Notes: a model not told the origin generated them from the sequence alone. Positions 15,882-25,403 are shown, counted from the first letter of the stretch. The stretch: 64,000 nucleotides of DNA from Verrucomicrobiaceae bacterium (GCA_016795365.1 JAEUHN010000051.1:1-64000); one strand, 5' to 3'. Numbers and translations: made by a program.

Positions 15882-17036
15882 ATGAGAAAGAAGCATCGAC
15901 ATGTGCTCGTGGCCCTCGGCTGGTATGATCACCGGCTGCTTCAGGGCATTGCCAGCTATGCCACGCAGCATTCGTGGCACATCGCAGCGCATAGCATCAT
16001 CCATGAGAAGACCATTCCCTGGGGATGGCAGGGAGATGGCGTGCTGGCCTGGCTGGCCGCCGATGATGAGCTGGCACAGTTCGTCCTCTCAGTGAAAAGG
16101 CCCACCGTGGATTTTTCTTTGCGGAGAGCCGAGTTGCCCTTCGCGCATGTGGTGCAAGATCATGCGCACACCGGCCGGCTGGTGGCCGATCATTTCCTTG
16201 AGCGCGGGATGCCAAACTTTGCCTTCTACTCCGATTCGACGAACTGGTCCCAAACCGAGCGCGGCAATTCATTTGAGCATCACCTGGGTCTTCGCGGCCG
16301 TGCCTGCCAGACATGGCGATGGAGTGACTCTTGCCCGCGTGGCTTCAAAAAACAGATCTGGTCTGCCCGGCGCCGCTGGCTCATGCAACGGCTCAAATCC
16401 GCACCGAAGCCGCTCGCTCTCTTTGCCGCAAACGGCAGTCTCGCAGTCGAGGCGCATGAACTTTGCGCGGATGCGCAGATCGGTGTGCCACATGAGGTCG
16501 CGATTGTTGGCATTGACGATTACCTGCTTTCCGTGGGCGCGCATAGCACGCACATCTCGGGCGTGGATACTCGTCTCGAAGAGCAGGGCTATCGCGGAGC
16601 CGAACTGCTGGACCGTATGATGCGCACGGGTCGAACGCCCATGCGTCCCTTGCGTATCCAGCCATCCCATGTCGTCACCCGCAAGAGCAGCGACGTGCTC
16701 GCCGTGCCTCATGAAGGTGTGTGCAAAGCGCTGCGCTTCATCCTGGCTCACTTTGCCGATCCCATCGTCATCCGCGACATCGCCGCAGCCGCCGGCATGT
16801 CCGAGCGCAGCCTGCATCTGGCCTTCACCACCCATCTCAGCATCACGCCCGGGATGAAGCTGATCGAAACTCGGCTTGAGAATGCATGTCGGCTGCTATC
16901 GACATCGGACGAGAAAATCGAGCACATCGCCAGCCACTGCGGCTACCCGAGCTTGAACGCCTTCTTCATCGCCTTCAAAAAGAGCACGGGACACACTCCG
17001 GCGGAGTTTCGACGGGGACAGAAGCTAGGAAGATAG
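15882..17036 (+). CDS. XylR-like AraC-family transcriptional regulator
   Basis: The ATG at 15882 gives 384 residues; frames starting further upstream run into the divergent lyase gene. Residues about 5-270 are a periplasmic-binding-protein-like sensor (HVLVALGWYDHRLLQGIASYA, PFAHVVQDHAHTGRLVADHFLERGMPNFAFYSD, VAIVGIDDYLLSVG), as in E. coli XylR. The last ~100 residues hold two HTH motifs of the AraC type: DIAAAAGMSERSLHLAFTTH and EHIASHCGYPSLNAFFIAFKKSTGHTPAEFRR. Such proteins activate sugar-catabolism genes on binding a pentose or related sugar. Its divergent placement makes the PL10/PL1 operon the obvious target. The operator itself was not identified. Confidence 0.9.
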   Translation: MRKKHRHVLVALGWYDHRLLQGIASYATQHSWHIAAHSIIHEKTIPWGWQGDGVLAWLAADDELAQFVLSVKRPTVDFSLRRAELPFAHVVQDHAHTGRLVADHFLERGMPNFAFYSDSTNWSQTERGNSFEHHLGLRGRACQTWRWSDSCPRGFKKQIWSARRRWLMQRLKSAPKPLALFAANGSLAVEAHELCADAQIGVPHEVAIVGIDDYLLSVGAHSTHISGVDTRLEEQGYRGAELLDRMMRTGRTPMRPLRIQPSHVVTRKSSDVLAVPHEGVCKALRFILAHFADPIVIRDIAAAAGMSERSLHLAFTTHLSITPGMKLIETRLENACRLLSTSDEKIEHIASHCGYPSLNAFFIAFKKSTGHTPAEFRRGQKLGR

Positions 17037-17071
17037 TCTCATCGTGGAAGGGAACCAGTTTTCGTAGCTCT

Positions 17072-19540
17072 TCACTTCCCCCACAGCTTCGCGAACTTCT
17101 CGGTGACGTGGAAGTCATCCTTGCCGGTTGGTGAGAAGGCGGTGCGTTCGGTTTTGCCATCGCGGAGGCGGGTGCGGCCGAGGTTGAAGTGCCAGGGGAA
17201 GAGGTCTTTGGGCTGCGCACCGTCGATGCCTTTGGTGGGATCGAGGGTGAAGGCTTCCGCGCCGACGATGGGGAGGCGCATTTCGATGCTCCAGCGGTCA
17301 GCGCCGCGATGCACGGCGACCTGCGCACCGCTGGTCCAGTTCACGCCTTTGCCACCGGGGGCGCGGTCGAGATCATAGACCGCTCCGGCTGGATTGATGG
17401 AGATCTCGTAGTAGCTGCGCGAGGGCGTCTCGATGAGCAGCGTGATGTGATCACCTTCCAGCAGCTTCGGATCGTCGTTCTTCGTCGTGGTGCTTTGCAG
17501 GCCCTTCATGTCCGGCTCCTGACAAACGATGCCGATGTGCAGCGTGCTGCCATCGCGCTGAATCTGGAAGCTGCTGCCGGCTTTCGGCTGCGGGTCTTGC
17601 GGACGCAGCTTGATGAGCGGCGCGGTGCGCACGGTGCCCCAGTAAGCCTTGTCCACATTGCCATCGAGCGGTTTGCTGCCGAGCGGTTTGGCACCGGTGT
17701 TGACGGTTTCGAGCACGCGGTAGTCGAGATCGGTCTCGCGCTTGCGGCTGAGTTGCACGCGCAGGGCCTCCAGTGGCTTCATGGTGTCGGCGATCTGCTG
17801 AATGCGACGACCGGGAAGGCTGGCGGGATCGGCGGCTGCTTTCGCTTTGGCGAGGAGATCGAGCGATTCGCCGATTTTGACCGCGTCGGTGCTCATGTGC
17901 ATCCAGTTGGCCTCCGCATGCGTGATGAAAGCCTTCATCGCCTCCGCAGCAGGGCCAAAGTAGCTCGTGCAATAGTCGGCGAGCATCGCATTCACGTCCT
18001 GATTCGCATCCCAATAGAGACGCGCGGTGACGTAGAGATTGAAGTGCTCGATGGCGAGGTCGTGGTAGCCAAAGGACTGCTCCTGGCCTGCGGGATGCGC
18101 GTAGATTTCGACCTGCTCGCCAAGACTGACGCCTTTGAGCTCGCGCAGATCGCGGCTGATCTGCTTCGTGTAGTAAACCGGGCGTCCGGCCTGCTCGGGA
18201 CGAGCATTCGTGCTGAAGTCCCAAGTGATGTAGTTGCCCGGCGATAGCTTTTTGAGCCAATCGGCCCGCCATTGTCTGCGCTCGTTCCAGTTGGCTTCAT
18301 CCCAGAACTCCCGCCGATGATGCACATCGATCAAAACCAGGTTGGGGCTCAGTTTCTCGATCTTCTCCGGCGCTTGGCGGTAGGAGCTGTAGGCGAGGGC
18401 GCTCACGAGCCGGTCGGGATGGCTGCGATGCACTTCCAGCGCCACGCGGTTCAAGTAGCTGAACACATGATCCGACATCGTGCCGCTCCATCCGCGCTGC
18501 GGCGTGAGCTGCGCCTTCCACGCAGGCTCATCGCCTTCAAGGCCGCCGTAGCCGTCCACGAGGTCGATGTTGTGCATCGGCTCTTGGAAGTGATCAAACA
18601 TCGCGCGGACATGCTTCACCTGTTTCTCAAACAGCATCGGCGAGAGCAGGTTCGGCACGCCGTCGCCTTTGTGCGTGGTGTCGCGCTTGCCGTCGATGCT
18701 CAGATACATCTCGGGATGCGCCTTCTTCATCTCCTCGCGCTTGACGACGAACTTCATCCCATGGCAAAGCTGCGGAAAGCCCGCGATCTCCGCGCCGAAG
18801 TTCACGCCGAGCCGCAGATTCCACAGCGCACGTTCGCCGATGCCCGTGTGCTGCGTGTAGTAAACGAAGCGCCGCAGCCCGAAGTCCGGCGTCACCGTGC
18901 GATCCACCTGCGGCAGCGCGATGGTCGCCACCTTTGGCACCACCTCGCCGATCTCCCCCGGCGCGAACCACCGGCAGCCGAGACCGCGCAGGAACTCGTT
19001 CACCGCATTGAAGGTGCCCGCATCGTCGGTCATCCACACATCGAGCTCGGGATGGTAGAGCTGATACAGCTCGCTCGCCGTGTTCCAAAACGTGTCGCCG
19101 GTGATCTTGTCCCATTCGGCGTTCACGCGGGCCGCTTCGTTCTTGTCCCGCTTTCGTCCCCAGGGCTCGATGGGCACAAAGTCCTTGTCCGCACCCAGCA
19201 ACGCCAGCCAGTCCTGGCCCGATGCCATGCGAAACGCGCCATGCTTCAGGTTTTGGGTCGAAAGGCCCAACTCCTCCGTGAAGCGGCTCATACCGACAAA
19301 GATGGCCGTTTTGCCCGCCGTGCGCTCCGTGACGACCGGCAGCGTCGTGCCCGACATCTTCGCGATGGTGCTTTGTAGCTCCTTGGCGGCCAGTTTGGTC
19401 ATCCGCGCCGATTTTTCAGTGATGAGGATCTCCGCGAGTGGCTGGCCGTTTTCGATGAGGAAGGTGTCTGCTGCCCTAACCGGGCAGGATAATAGTGGAA
19501 GCAGAAACAGAGCTGCCCGAGCGAAGCGTCGAAGTGTCAT
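17072..19540 (-). CDS. DUF4838 secreted protein with C-terminal CBM9-like domain
   Basis: 822 residues. After a signal peptide, residues ~24-140 resemble the N-terminal domain of alpha-glucuronidases (FLIENGQPLAEILITEK, KLAAKELQSTIAKMSGTTLPVV). The DUF4838 barrel follows (FNAVNEFLRGLGCRWFAPGEIGEVVP; HGMKFVVKREEMKKAHPEMY; NYITWDFSTNARPEQAG). Residues ~620-822 form a CBM9/DOMON-like domain (LDGNVDKAYWGTV, YEISINPAGAVYDLDRAPGG, FPWHFNLGRTRLRDG). Where other family members have a CxCxxC motif this one reads DGYGGLEGDEPAW, so any metal site has been lost or never existed. Probably acts on glucuronate-containing polymers; this is inference from context. Confidence 0.88.
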   Translation of the reverse strand: MTLRRFARAALFLLPLLSCPVRAADTFLIENGQPLAEILITEKSARMTKLAAKELQSTIAKMSGTTLPVVTERTAGKTAIFVGMSRFTEELGLSTQNLKHGAFRMASGQDWLALLGADKDFVPIEPWGRKRDKNEAARVNAEWDKITGDTFWNTASELYQLYHPELDVWMTDDAGTFNAVNEFLRGLGCRWFAPGEIGEVVPKVATIALPQVDRTVTPDFGLRRFVYYTQHTGIGERALWNLRLGVNFGAEIAGFPQLCHGMKFVVKREEMKKAHPEMYLSIDGKRDTTHKGDGVPNLLSPMLFEKQVKHVRAMFDHFQEPMHNIDLVDGYGGLEGDEPAWKAQLTPQRGWSGTMSDHVFSYLNRVALEVHRSHPDRLVSALAYSSYRQAPEKIEKLSPNLVLIDVHHRREFWDEANWNERRQWRADWLKKLSPGNYITWDFSTNARPEQAGRPVYYTKQISRDLRELKGVSLGEQVEIYAHPAGQEQSFGYHDLAIEHFNLYVTARLYWDANQDVNAMLADYCTSYFGPAAEAMKAFITHAEANWMHMSTDAVKIGESLDLLAKAKAAADPASLPGRRIQQIADTMKPLEALRVQLSRKRETDLDYRVLETVNTGAKPLGSKPLDGNVDKAYWGTVRTAPLIKLRPQDPQPKAGSSFQIQRDGSTLHIGIVCQEPDMKGLQSTTTKNDDPKLLEGDHITLLIETPSRSYYEISINPAGAVYDLDRAPGGKGVNWTSGAQVAVHRGADRWSIEMRLPIVGAEAFTLDPTKGIDGAQPKDLFPWHFNLGRTRLRDGKTERTAFSPTGKDDFHVTEKFAKLWGK

Positions 19541-19671
19541 TCAAGCATACCAACGCTGTGGGTTGTCGGACTCATTGACGACATTCACACCCCGCCACCC
19601 GCAGTGAGTTCCGCAGGGGAGGCACAAGAGATGCGGAGCACCGCGACGACATACCTTTCAAGAAGTGAAGC

Positions 19672-20751
19672 TCAGTCTTTTAGTGTGATCCGCGCCGAGT
19701 GAATGTCCCCATACAGCTCACCGGGCGAGCTTTTGATCTGCGCCCAAAGGGCGACGAGCGTGCCGTCGGGCAACTCGGTCAAACTGGGGTAGCAGGTGGA
19801 CCAGCCGCCGACTTTCTGGGGGCGATCCGCAAGCAAGGTGGGCTCGCTCCAGGTCTTCCCTTCGTCGCGTGACGTGCGCAGCAGCAATGGGAAGCGCAGC
19901 GGGACAGGGCCGGGATTGGAGGTGAGGACGAGGGTGCCATCGCGAGTGCAAAGCAGGTGACTGGCGCTCGATGTGGAAGTGAGTCCAGTCTTCTCGGTGG
20001 CGCTCCAGGTTTCGCCTTTGTCGTGACTGATGGAGCGCCAGAGCTGACCGTCCTTGGTGCGCAGGATCATGTGAACCGCGCCGGATTTTGTCTCCGCGAT
20101 GGTCGGCTCGCCGCCTTGACCTTCGGGATTCGCCACTGCGCCGAAGCGCTTCCATGTCTGGCCGCCATCCCTCGATTTCAAAACGCCTCCGGCCTTGGTC
20201 CCACGCAGGTGCAGCGGCACGAGGAGCTCCCCCGAGGACAGGCGGATGCCGTTCGAGCGGGTGGTGTGGTTCGACTGGTTCAGCTTCACCGGCTCGGTCC
20301 ACGTTTTCGCGGAGTCGCTGCTGCGACGAAAGTAGATGTCGATCTGCGGCGTGAAGGCGGAGAAGAAGAGAAACGTCTCGCTCCCGGCCACAAACAGCAC
20401 CGGATCGAAATCCGCCTGACCCGCGAAGTCCTGCAACACGCTCGCCGCGCCCCAGGTGCGGCCTTGATCCTCTGAAAACGCCTGCACGATGCGCTGCGAC
20501 TCCGCTCCCTCCGAAGGCGACGAAAACCACACCGCCATCAACCGCCCATCCGGCAGCAGCGCGATGCTCGGCCCCAGATTGTAGCCCGAAGTGTTCGCCG
20601 GGTTCTTCGGATCGGTGCTGGTGTGGGTGAAGACGATCGTGCGGTCGGTGATCTGGACAGCCAGTGTGTCAGCAGCGTGAAGCGCTGCCAACGGTGTGAC
20701 AAGACTAGCGATGAGAAAGCAAAGGCGAAGCATGCAGCCCATACGGCTCAT
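19672..20751 (-). CDS. Exported sialidase-fold (BNR/Asp-box) protein
   Basis: 359 residues with five Asp-boxes of the SxDxGxTW type: SEDQGRTW, SSDSAKTW (degenerate), SRDGGQTW, SHDKGETW and SRDEGKTW. This is a six-bladed propeller related to exo-alpha-sialidases. Three in-frame ATGs (20751, 20742, 20733) precede the signal peptide; the last gives the most compact one (MLRLCFLIASLVTPLAALHA). FLHLRGT-like catalytic details (here LHLRGTKAGGVLKSRDGG) and the arginines needed for sialic acid binding cannot be confirmed by eye, so the substrate may be another acidic sugar. Several Verrucomicrobia place such proteins among pectin or mucin genes. Confidence 0.85.
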   Translation of the reverse strand: MSRMGCMLRLCFLIASLVTPLAALHAADTLAVQITDRTIVFTHTSTDPKNPANTSGYNLGPSIALLPDGRLMAVWFSSPSEGAESQRIVQAFSEDQGRTWGAASVLQDFAGQADFDPVLFVAGSETFLFFSAFTPQIDIYFRRSSDSAKTWTEPVKLNQSNHTTRSNGIRLSSGELLVPLHLRGTKAGGVLKSRDGGQTWKRFGAVANPEGQGGEPTIAETKSGAVHMILRTKDGQLWRSISHDKGETWSATEKTGLTSTSSASHLLCTRDGTLVLTSNPGPVPLRFPLLLRTSRDEGKTWSEPTLLADRPQKVGGWSTCYPSLTELPDGTLVALWAQIKSSPGELYGDIHSARITLKD

Positions 20752-20825
20752 TGGAGACGATTTTGGAGATCACGTCAGCAGCTTGTAGGATACCGAAAGG
20801 CTCGGCTGAGTCTTGATGCGACGTT

Positions 20826-22712
20826 TCACTTGGTCTCGCTGGCCTCCACAAACTTCAGCAGCAGCGGACACGCAGGCTCGGGCATCTTGCCGTGGTCGAA
20901 GCCGTCGAGTTCGTGGAGTGTCGTGGCCTTGTGACCGGCGAGCTTCATCATGCGCCAGAAGTAGGCGCACTCCTCGTAGCGACCCATGAGTTCCTTTTCG
21001 CGGTCGCCGGTGACAAGGAGGATGGGCGGGGCGTTTTTGCGGACGTGAAACAGCGGCGCGAGGTCGTCGATGATGGGCTGCGTTTCTTCTATGCCGCGCT
21101 CGTCGCGGATGGTGAAGTGCGTGATCACCTGCGGGCTGAGCGGGATGAGTCCGGCGATTTGATCGGCATCGACGCCGTGCTTGCCAAGCCACTGTTTGTC
21201 GAGGCCGCACATGAGCGTGAGATAGGCTCCAGCGCTGTGACCGCTGACAAAGATGCGCTGCGGATCGCCACCGAAGTCCGCGATGTGCTTGAAGGTCCAC
21301 GCGATGGCTGCAGCGGCATCCTCGATGAAGGCCGGTGACTTCACGCCGGGGCTGAGGCGGTAGTTCGCACTGACCAAGGCGATGCCCTGATTGCGCAAAG
21401 GCAACGGGATGGAGCGCTCGCCCTGCGTCAAACCGCCGCCGTGAAACCAGATGACGGTGGAGAAAGGTTTCTTCGTGGCCGGAGCATACACATCGAGCCT
21501 GCAACGCTGGTTTTGAGCGGCGCTGATGCCTGGCTCCTCGCGATAAAGCAGCTCGGTGGTGAGATGGTAGCCGCCGTCGATGACTTGTTTGCCGAGTTCA
21601 CGGCTCACGCTGGCGAGGATGGCCTCGGCTTCGATGAACTTGGAAGCAAACATCAACGTGGATGCTTCATCGAGCTTCGCAGCATCGCCTCCGCGTTTGC
21701 GGAGATGGTAAAGCATCACCGGCAGGCGCAGATCGGCCGGATTGCCGCAGCGCGGAAGCTTTTCGAGATGGCGGAAGCCGTTGCTTCGCGTTGGCTCGAT
21801 CATCGTGCCTTCGCCGTAGTCGTTCCAGGTCGCGATCTGGATGATGGGCGCTTTGCTTTCGAGTGCTTGAGCGAGCGATTCACTGAAGGTAAGGCTTTTG
21901 CGTGACTCAATACTTCCGTAGCTGTCATGCACGCCAGCTTGTTGATAAATGTCTTTAAAGCCAGGGAACGCGGTGGCGATGAACGGCTGCGTTTGCGCGT
22001 AGATGAGGCCGAGTTCCTTCTTCCACTGCTCTGGCGAGAGCGATTTGCCACCCGTGACCGGCGGCCATGCGAAAGCACCATCGAGCCCGTTTTCCTTCAC
22101 GAGATGCGCGAGGCCGAAAACGAGCGGTTTGGAGCTCAGACCGAACTTCCACTTCAAATGCTGCGGTCCGAAGACCAGCAGCACCGGTTGGCCATCCTGC
22201 TTCACATAGCCCGGATCGGCGAAAAAGTGCTCCTCAGCCCATTTCAGGTCTTTTTCGGCCTGTTTGACGTCTTCGCCGTTTTTCAGCGACTTCACCGCCT
22301 GGTCCTCATAACACACCGCGAAGCTTAAACCGGCCTTTTTGAGCCACGGGATGAACTTCTGCGTGTTGCGATGATTCATCGCATGGTCATTGAGGTCGCT
22401 CGTGCCATACCAATCGATCACCACACCATCGAGCCCGGCGATCTTCATCAGCAGCGCATGGCATTCCAGCGCGTGATCATCGCCCGAGTCATACGGTCCG
22501 ATGAGGGGATAGTCGTGCGAAGCGATCTTCCGCTGGTCATCCCACTTCGTCTGCTCCGGGTCGAAGTGATTCATCGTCCAATGCCAGCCCCACTCGCCGC
22601 TGACATGCTTCGTGGCATACCAAGGCATGTAGTGGACCAAGAGCCGCGGCTCCGCCGAAAAAGCGGAGAGCAGAGCGCAAAGGGTGAAGAGGATCAGGAG
22701 GAGACGCGGCAT
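20826..22712 (-). CDS. GH99/GH71-like glycosidase fused to alpha/beta-hydrolase esterase
   Basis: 628 residues, exported (MPRLLLILFTLCALLSAFSA). Residues ~20-350 look like the GH71/GH99 barrel: LLVHYMPWYATKHVSGEWGWHW, the acidic stretch GPYDSGDDHALECHALLM, GVVIDWYG, and IIQIATWNDYGEGTMIEPT near the end. Residues ~385-628 are a separate esterase/lipase: VIWFHGGGLTQGE (oxyanion hole), SGHSAGAYLTL (nucleophile Ser near 490) and DGFDHGKM (probable catalytic His). GH99 enzymes cut alpha-mannosides; GH71 cut alpha-1,3-glucan. Fusing backbone cleavage to de-esterification suggests an acylated substrate. The join at ~360-390 reads straight through without a stop. Confidence 0.85.
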   Translation of the reverse strand: MPRLLLILFTLCALLSAFSAEPRLLVHYMPWYATKHVSGEWGWHWTMNHFDPEQTKWDDQRKIASHDYPLIGPYDSGDDHALECHALLMKIAGLDGVVIDWYGTSDLNDHAMNHRNTQKFIPWLKKAGLSFAVCYEDQAVKSLKNGEDVKQAEKDLKWAEEHFFADPGYVKQDGQPVLLVFGPQHLKWKFGLSSKPLVFGLAHLVKENGLDGAFAWPPVTGGKSLSPEQWKKELGLIYAQTQPFIATAFPGFKDIYQQAGVHDSYGSIESRKSLTFSESLAQALESKAPIIQIATWNDYGEGTMIEPTRSNGFRHLEKLPRCGNPADLRLPVMLYHLRKRGGDAAKLDEASTLMFASKFIEAEAILASVSRELGKQVIDGGYHLTTELLYREEPGISAAQNQRCRLDVYAPATKKPFSTVIWFHGGGLTQGERSIPLPLRNQGIALVSANYRLSPGVKSPAFIEDAAAAIAWTFKHIADFGGDPQRIFVSGHSAGAYLTLMCGLDKQWLGKHGVDADQIAGLIPLSPQVITHFTIRDERGIEETQPIIDDLAPLFHVRKNAPPILLVTGDREKELMGRYEECAYFWRMMKLAGHKATTLHELDGFDHGKMPEPACPLLLKFVEASETK

Positions 22713-22797
22713 GATGAGAAAGTGTCTGAGGCTTTAGTCGAATCAAGAGATGCTACGAGCCTTCTCAGATGCGGCTGAAGCCGCAGCCACTTTGCAC

Positions 22798-23700
22798 TCA
22801 ATCAAAGGCGAGCTTTTGCACGAACCAATACAACGCCTGCTTCCACTCGGGCGCGTCGTGGGCGTGGTCGGTGACGTGCCAGATGTGCGGCACGTTTTTG
22901 GCCGTCATTTCGGCGTGCAGCTCCTGGCTGACGTGAAGCAGGCCGTCGCGGCTGCCGCAGGAGAGCCAGAGGAGTTTGAGTGGTTTGGCCGCGGCGGGAT
23001 CGGGCAGGAGGTCTTCGATGCGTTTGGCGTTCGGGCCTGAGGAAAAGGCACCGAGCCATGCGAAACGATCGAGATGGGCGAAGCCGATGTTCATCGTCTG
23101 TCCGCCGCCCATGGAGAGTCCCGCGAGGGCGCGGTGCTCGCGGTCGCTTTGCACGCTGTAGCGTGATTCGATGGTGGGGATGATGTCATCGAGCAGATCG
23201 CGCTCAAAGACGAGGAAGGCGGGGATGTGCGCGAAGATGTCGCCGATGGGGCGGTCGTCTTTTTGGGCGCGACCGTTTGGCATGACGATTATCATCGGCC
23301 GCGCTTTGCCGTCGGCGATGAGGTTGTCGAGCAGGATCTCCGGCTGCGCGTAGCGTGCCCACTCGGTCTCATCGCCGCCAATGCCATGCAGCAGATAAAG
23401 CACCGGATACTTCTTCTCCGACGAGTAGCCCGGCGGTGTGTAAACATTCATCTTTCGCCGCGTGCCGACCGTTTTGGAGTCGTAGCTGATCATCTCCAGC
23501 TTTCCGTGCGGGATGTCGTCGCGTTTGACGTCCCAGCCTGCCGGGGGCTCGGGAAAGGCGGGCTTGTCGTCGGCCTTGAGCTTGATGGCACTCCACGACT
23601 CACGCGGCTGCGGCGGAATCTTGTTGGTGGGTGGTGCGGTGGGTTCCTGAGCCAGCGCGGTGGCCGTTGTGAGCAGGAGAAAAGAGAAGACGGCTTTCAT
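22798..23700 (-). CDS. Secreted esterase D-fold (feruloyl/acetyl esterase-like)
   Basis: ATG 23700 gives 300 residues with a signal peptide (MKAVFSFLLLTTATALA); the longer frame would use a TTG. The domain matches XynZ/XynY-type feruloyl esterases and enterochelin esterase-like proteins: YTPPGYSSEKKYPVLYLLHG, GGDETEW, MIIVMPNG, GLSMGGGQTMNIG (catalytic Ser), and HIWHVTDHAHDAPEWKQALY (His). These release ferulate or acetate from xylan and pectin. Its stop lies 85 bp from the start of the GH99-like fusion, so both are probably co-transcribed. Substrate inferred from family and neighbours. Confidence 0.87.
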   Translation of the reverse strand: MKAVFSFLLLTTATALAQEPTAPPTNKIPPQPRESWSAIKLKADDKPAFPEPPAGWDVKRDDIPHGKLEMISYDSKTVGTRRKMNVYTPPGYSSEKKYPVLYLLHGIGGDETEWARYAQPEILLDNLIADGKARPMIIVMPNGRAQKDDRPIGDIFAHIPAFLVFERDLLDDIIPTIESRYSVQSDREHRALAGLSMGGGQTMNIGFAHLDRFAWLGAFSSGPNAKRIEDLLPDPAAAKPLKLLWLSCGSRDGLLHVSQELHAEMTAKNVPHIWHVTDHAHDAPEWKQALYWFVQKLAFD

Positions 23701-23712
23701 GCAGTTCAAAGA

Positions 23713-25236
23713 TCACTTCTTGGCCGCTGGTGCCGCGATCTCCGAGACGACAACCGATGTGTCGGGTGCCTTGCCGGAGTAAAACGAGACGAAGTGCGTG
23801 TCGCCGATCACGGTGGCGTTCGCATTGCCCGCATCAAAGGTGACCTTGCTGCCAGTGGCGACGGCTTCGGAGCCGGGCCAGCTCAGCGGATGGTCAAAAA
23901 CGCGATTTGGATCGACGACTCGACGCCGGAGAAGGCCGCGACCGCGTTCATAGTAGTAGTTGCTCAGCAGCCCGGTTTTGGCGTCGAGGATCAGGCTCGG
24001 TGTGGAGGCAGCGACATCGCTGATGTTGGTGCGAGTGCGCTTCCAAGTGGTGCCGTTGTCCGTCGAGACGATCTGGAATTGCGCAGGCCCGGTCTCGGTC
24101 CGCGCGATGGCGAGGATCTTGCCATCGCCGAGGTAAACGGCGGCGGGTTCGGTCGGCCAGTCGGGTTTGAGCAAGCCGGTTTCGACCGGGGTTTGCGTCC
24201 ACGTTTTGCCATCGTCGATGCTCGTCATCGTGCCCCAGGATTGCGTGGGCTTGTCGCTGTAATCGCCGCCGAACCACAGGGCCATCAGGCCGACCTTCGG
24301 CACGCTGAAGACATCGGTGATCTGCATCGGGCGCACGGCGAGCGTTGGCGTGGCGATAAGCGTGAAGGTGACGCCATCGGTGCTGCGGTAGAGATCGTGA
24401 TGCCACTCGCCTTTTCCAATGCGGCGCACCCAGAGCAGCATCGCGCCGGTGGCACCGAGCCCTTTCCCGACCGCGACCTCGCCGAAGTCCTTCGCGTCGG
24501 CGACCACGGTTTCGGCGGTCCAAGTTTTGCCACCGTCGGTCGATGTGCGAGCATACACAGCGCGATCATCGCTGGCGATGGTGTGCCCTTTGCCGCGGCC
24601 ATAAACGCACACGAGTTTCCCGCCGATGGCCTGAAGCATCGGCCACGAATTGTAGCCGGGCACGTCTTGCACCACGTGGGGCTTCGGGAGGGCTCGCAAA
24701 GGCGTCACTTTCACCGCGGCTAGGCCCGTGGGCTTGATGAACGTGTCGCCAGGATCACCGGGTTCCCGCTGGATGCGCACGGTGAGCGGCGCATCGGGCA
24801 CGACTTCGTAACAGGACTCTAAAACAATGGTGCGCGAGTGAAACGGCGCAGAGGGCAACGCGGTGCGCACCGTTTTGCCGAGCGCATACCGCTCCGTGAA
24901 CGGCGCACCGTCCACCATCTGCGAAAGATGCACGCGATACACATCCGTAAACTCCGGGCTCGTCGTCTCATCCGTCGTCGTCACGACAATCTCGACCTTC
25001 ACCGCCGCGCAATCGCCCCGCAGCCCCGTCACCACGCCCGCCACCGATTGTCCCACCGTCCCACCCGACAACGACCACACCGGGACATGGGTGGAGCCAC
25101 TCGACATCAGCACCAACGAAGGCTGCCCCGTGGCGATGGACATCTGGTTGGCATTCAGGCCGATGGGGGGCGGCTCGGCGCTGAAGCTGCTGATGGAAAA
25201 GACGAGCAGCGCGAGGCAGGAAGGTTGAGTTCGCAT
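23713..25236 (-). CDS. Exported Asp-box (sialidase-fold) protein with N-terminal beta domain
   Basis: ATG 25236 gives 507 residues starting with a signal peptide (MRTQPSCLALLVFSISSFSA); the longer frame adds 21 unlikely residues. An Ig-like region (about 20-180) precedes a propeller with Asp-box motifs STDGGKTW, STDGVTFT, SIDDGKTW and STDNGTTW. It resembles BNR-repeat putative glycosidases of planctomycetes and verrucomicrobia. No catalytic triad can be assigned. The gene starts 12 bp before the esterase gene in the same direction, so they form an operon. Upstream is the insertion scar and the STAND gene. Confidence 0.8.
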   Translation of the reverse strand: MRTQPSCLALLVFSISSFSAEPPPIGLNANQMSIATGQPSLVLMSSGSTHVPVWSLSGGTVGQSVAGVVTGLRGDCAAVKVEIVVTTTDETTSPEFTDVYRVHLSQMVDGAPFTERYALGKTVRTALPSAPFHSRTIVLESCYEVVPDAPLTVRIQREPGDPGDTFIKPTGLAAVKVTPLRALPKPHVVQDVPGYNSWPMLQAIGGKLVCVYGRGKGHTIASDDRAVYARTSTDGGKTWTAETVVADAKDFGEVAVGKGLGATGAMLLWVRRIGKGEWHHDLYRSTDGVTFTLIATPTLAVRPMQITDVFSVPKVGLMALWFGGDYSDKPTQSWGTMTSIDDGKTWTQTPVETGLLKPDWPTEPAAVYLGDGKILAIARTETGPAQFQIVSTDNGTTWKRTRTNISDVAASTPSLILDAKTGLLSNYYYERGRGLLRRRVVDPNRVFDHPLSWPGSEAVATGSKVTFDAGNANATVIGDTHFVSFYSGKAPDTSVVVSEIAAPAAKK

Positions 25237-25403
25237 GTATGATCCAGATTGGCCCAGCACGGAGACCACCTCAAGCACCGCGAGAACCCATATTGGCATG
25301 TTTCAGTCTGTGCGTGAGCGCTTTCGTTCGCGGCGAGCCGAACTAGTCCAATAAAGTCGCCATCACATGGATTGAATGGCAGAAAAGACGCCTGTCGCGC
25401 TGC

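Noticed and set aside
18272-19378. 368-residue plus-strand frame opposite the DUF4838 gene
   Set aside because: His/Arg/Ala-rich shadow of a motif-supported gene.
23227-24723. 498-residue plus-strand frame opposite the Asp-box protein and esterase
   Set aside because: No recognisable motif; the minus-strand genes have signal peptides, Asp-boxes and a GLSMGG serine, so the plus frame is a shadow.
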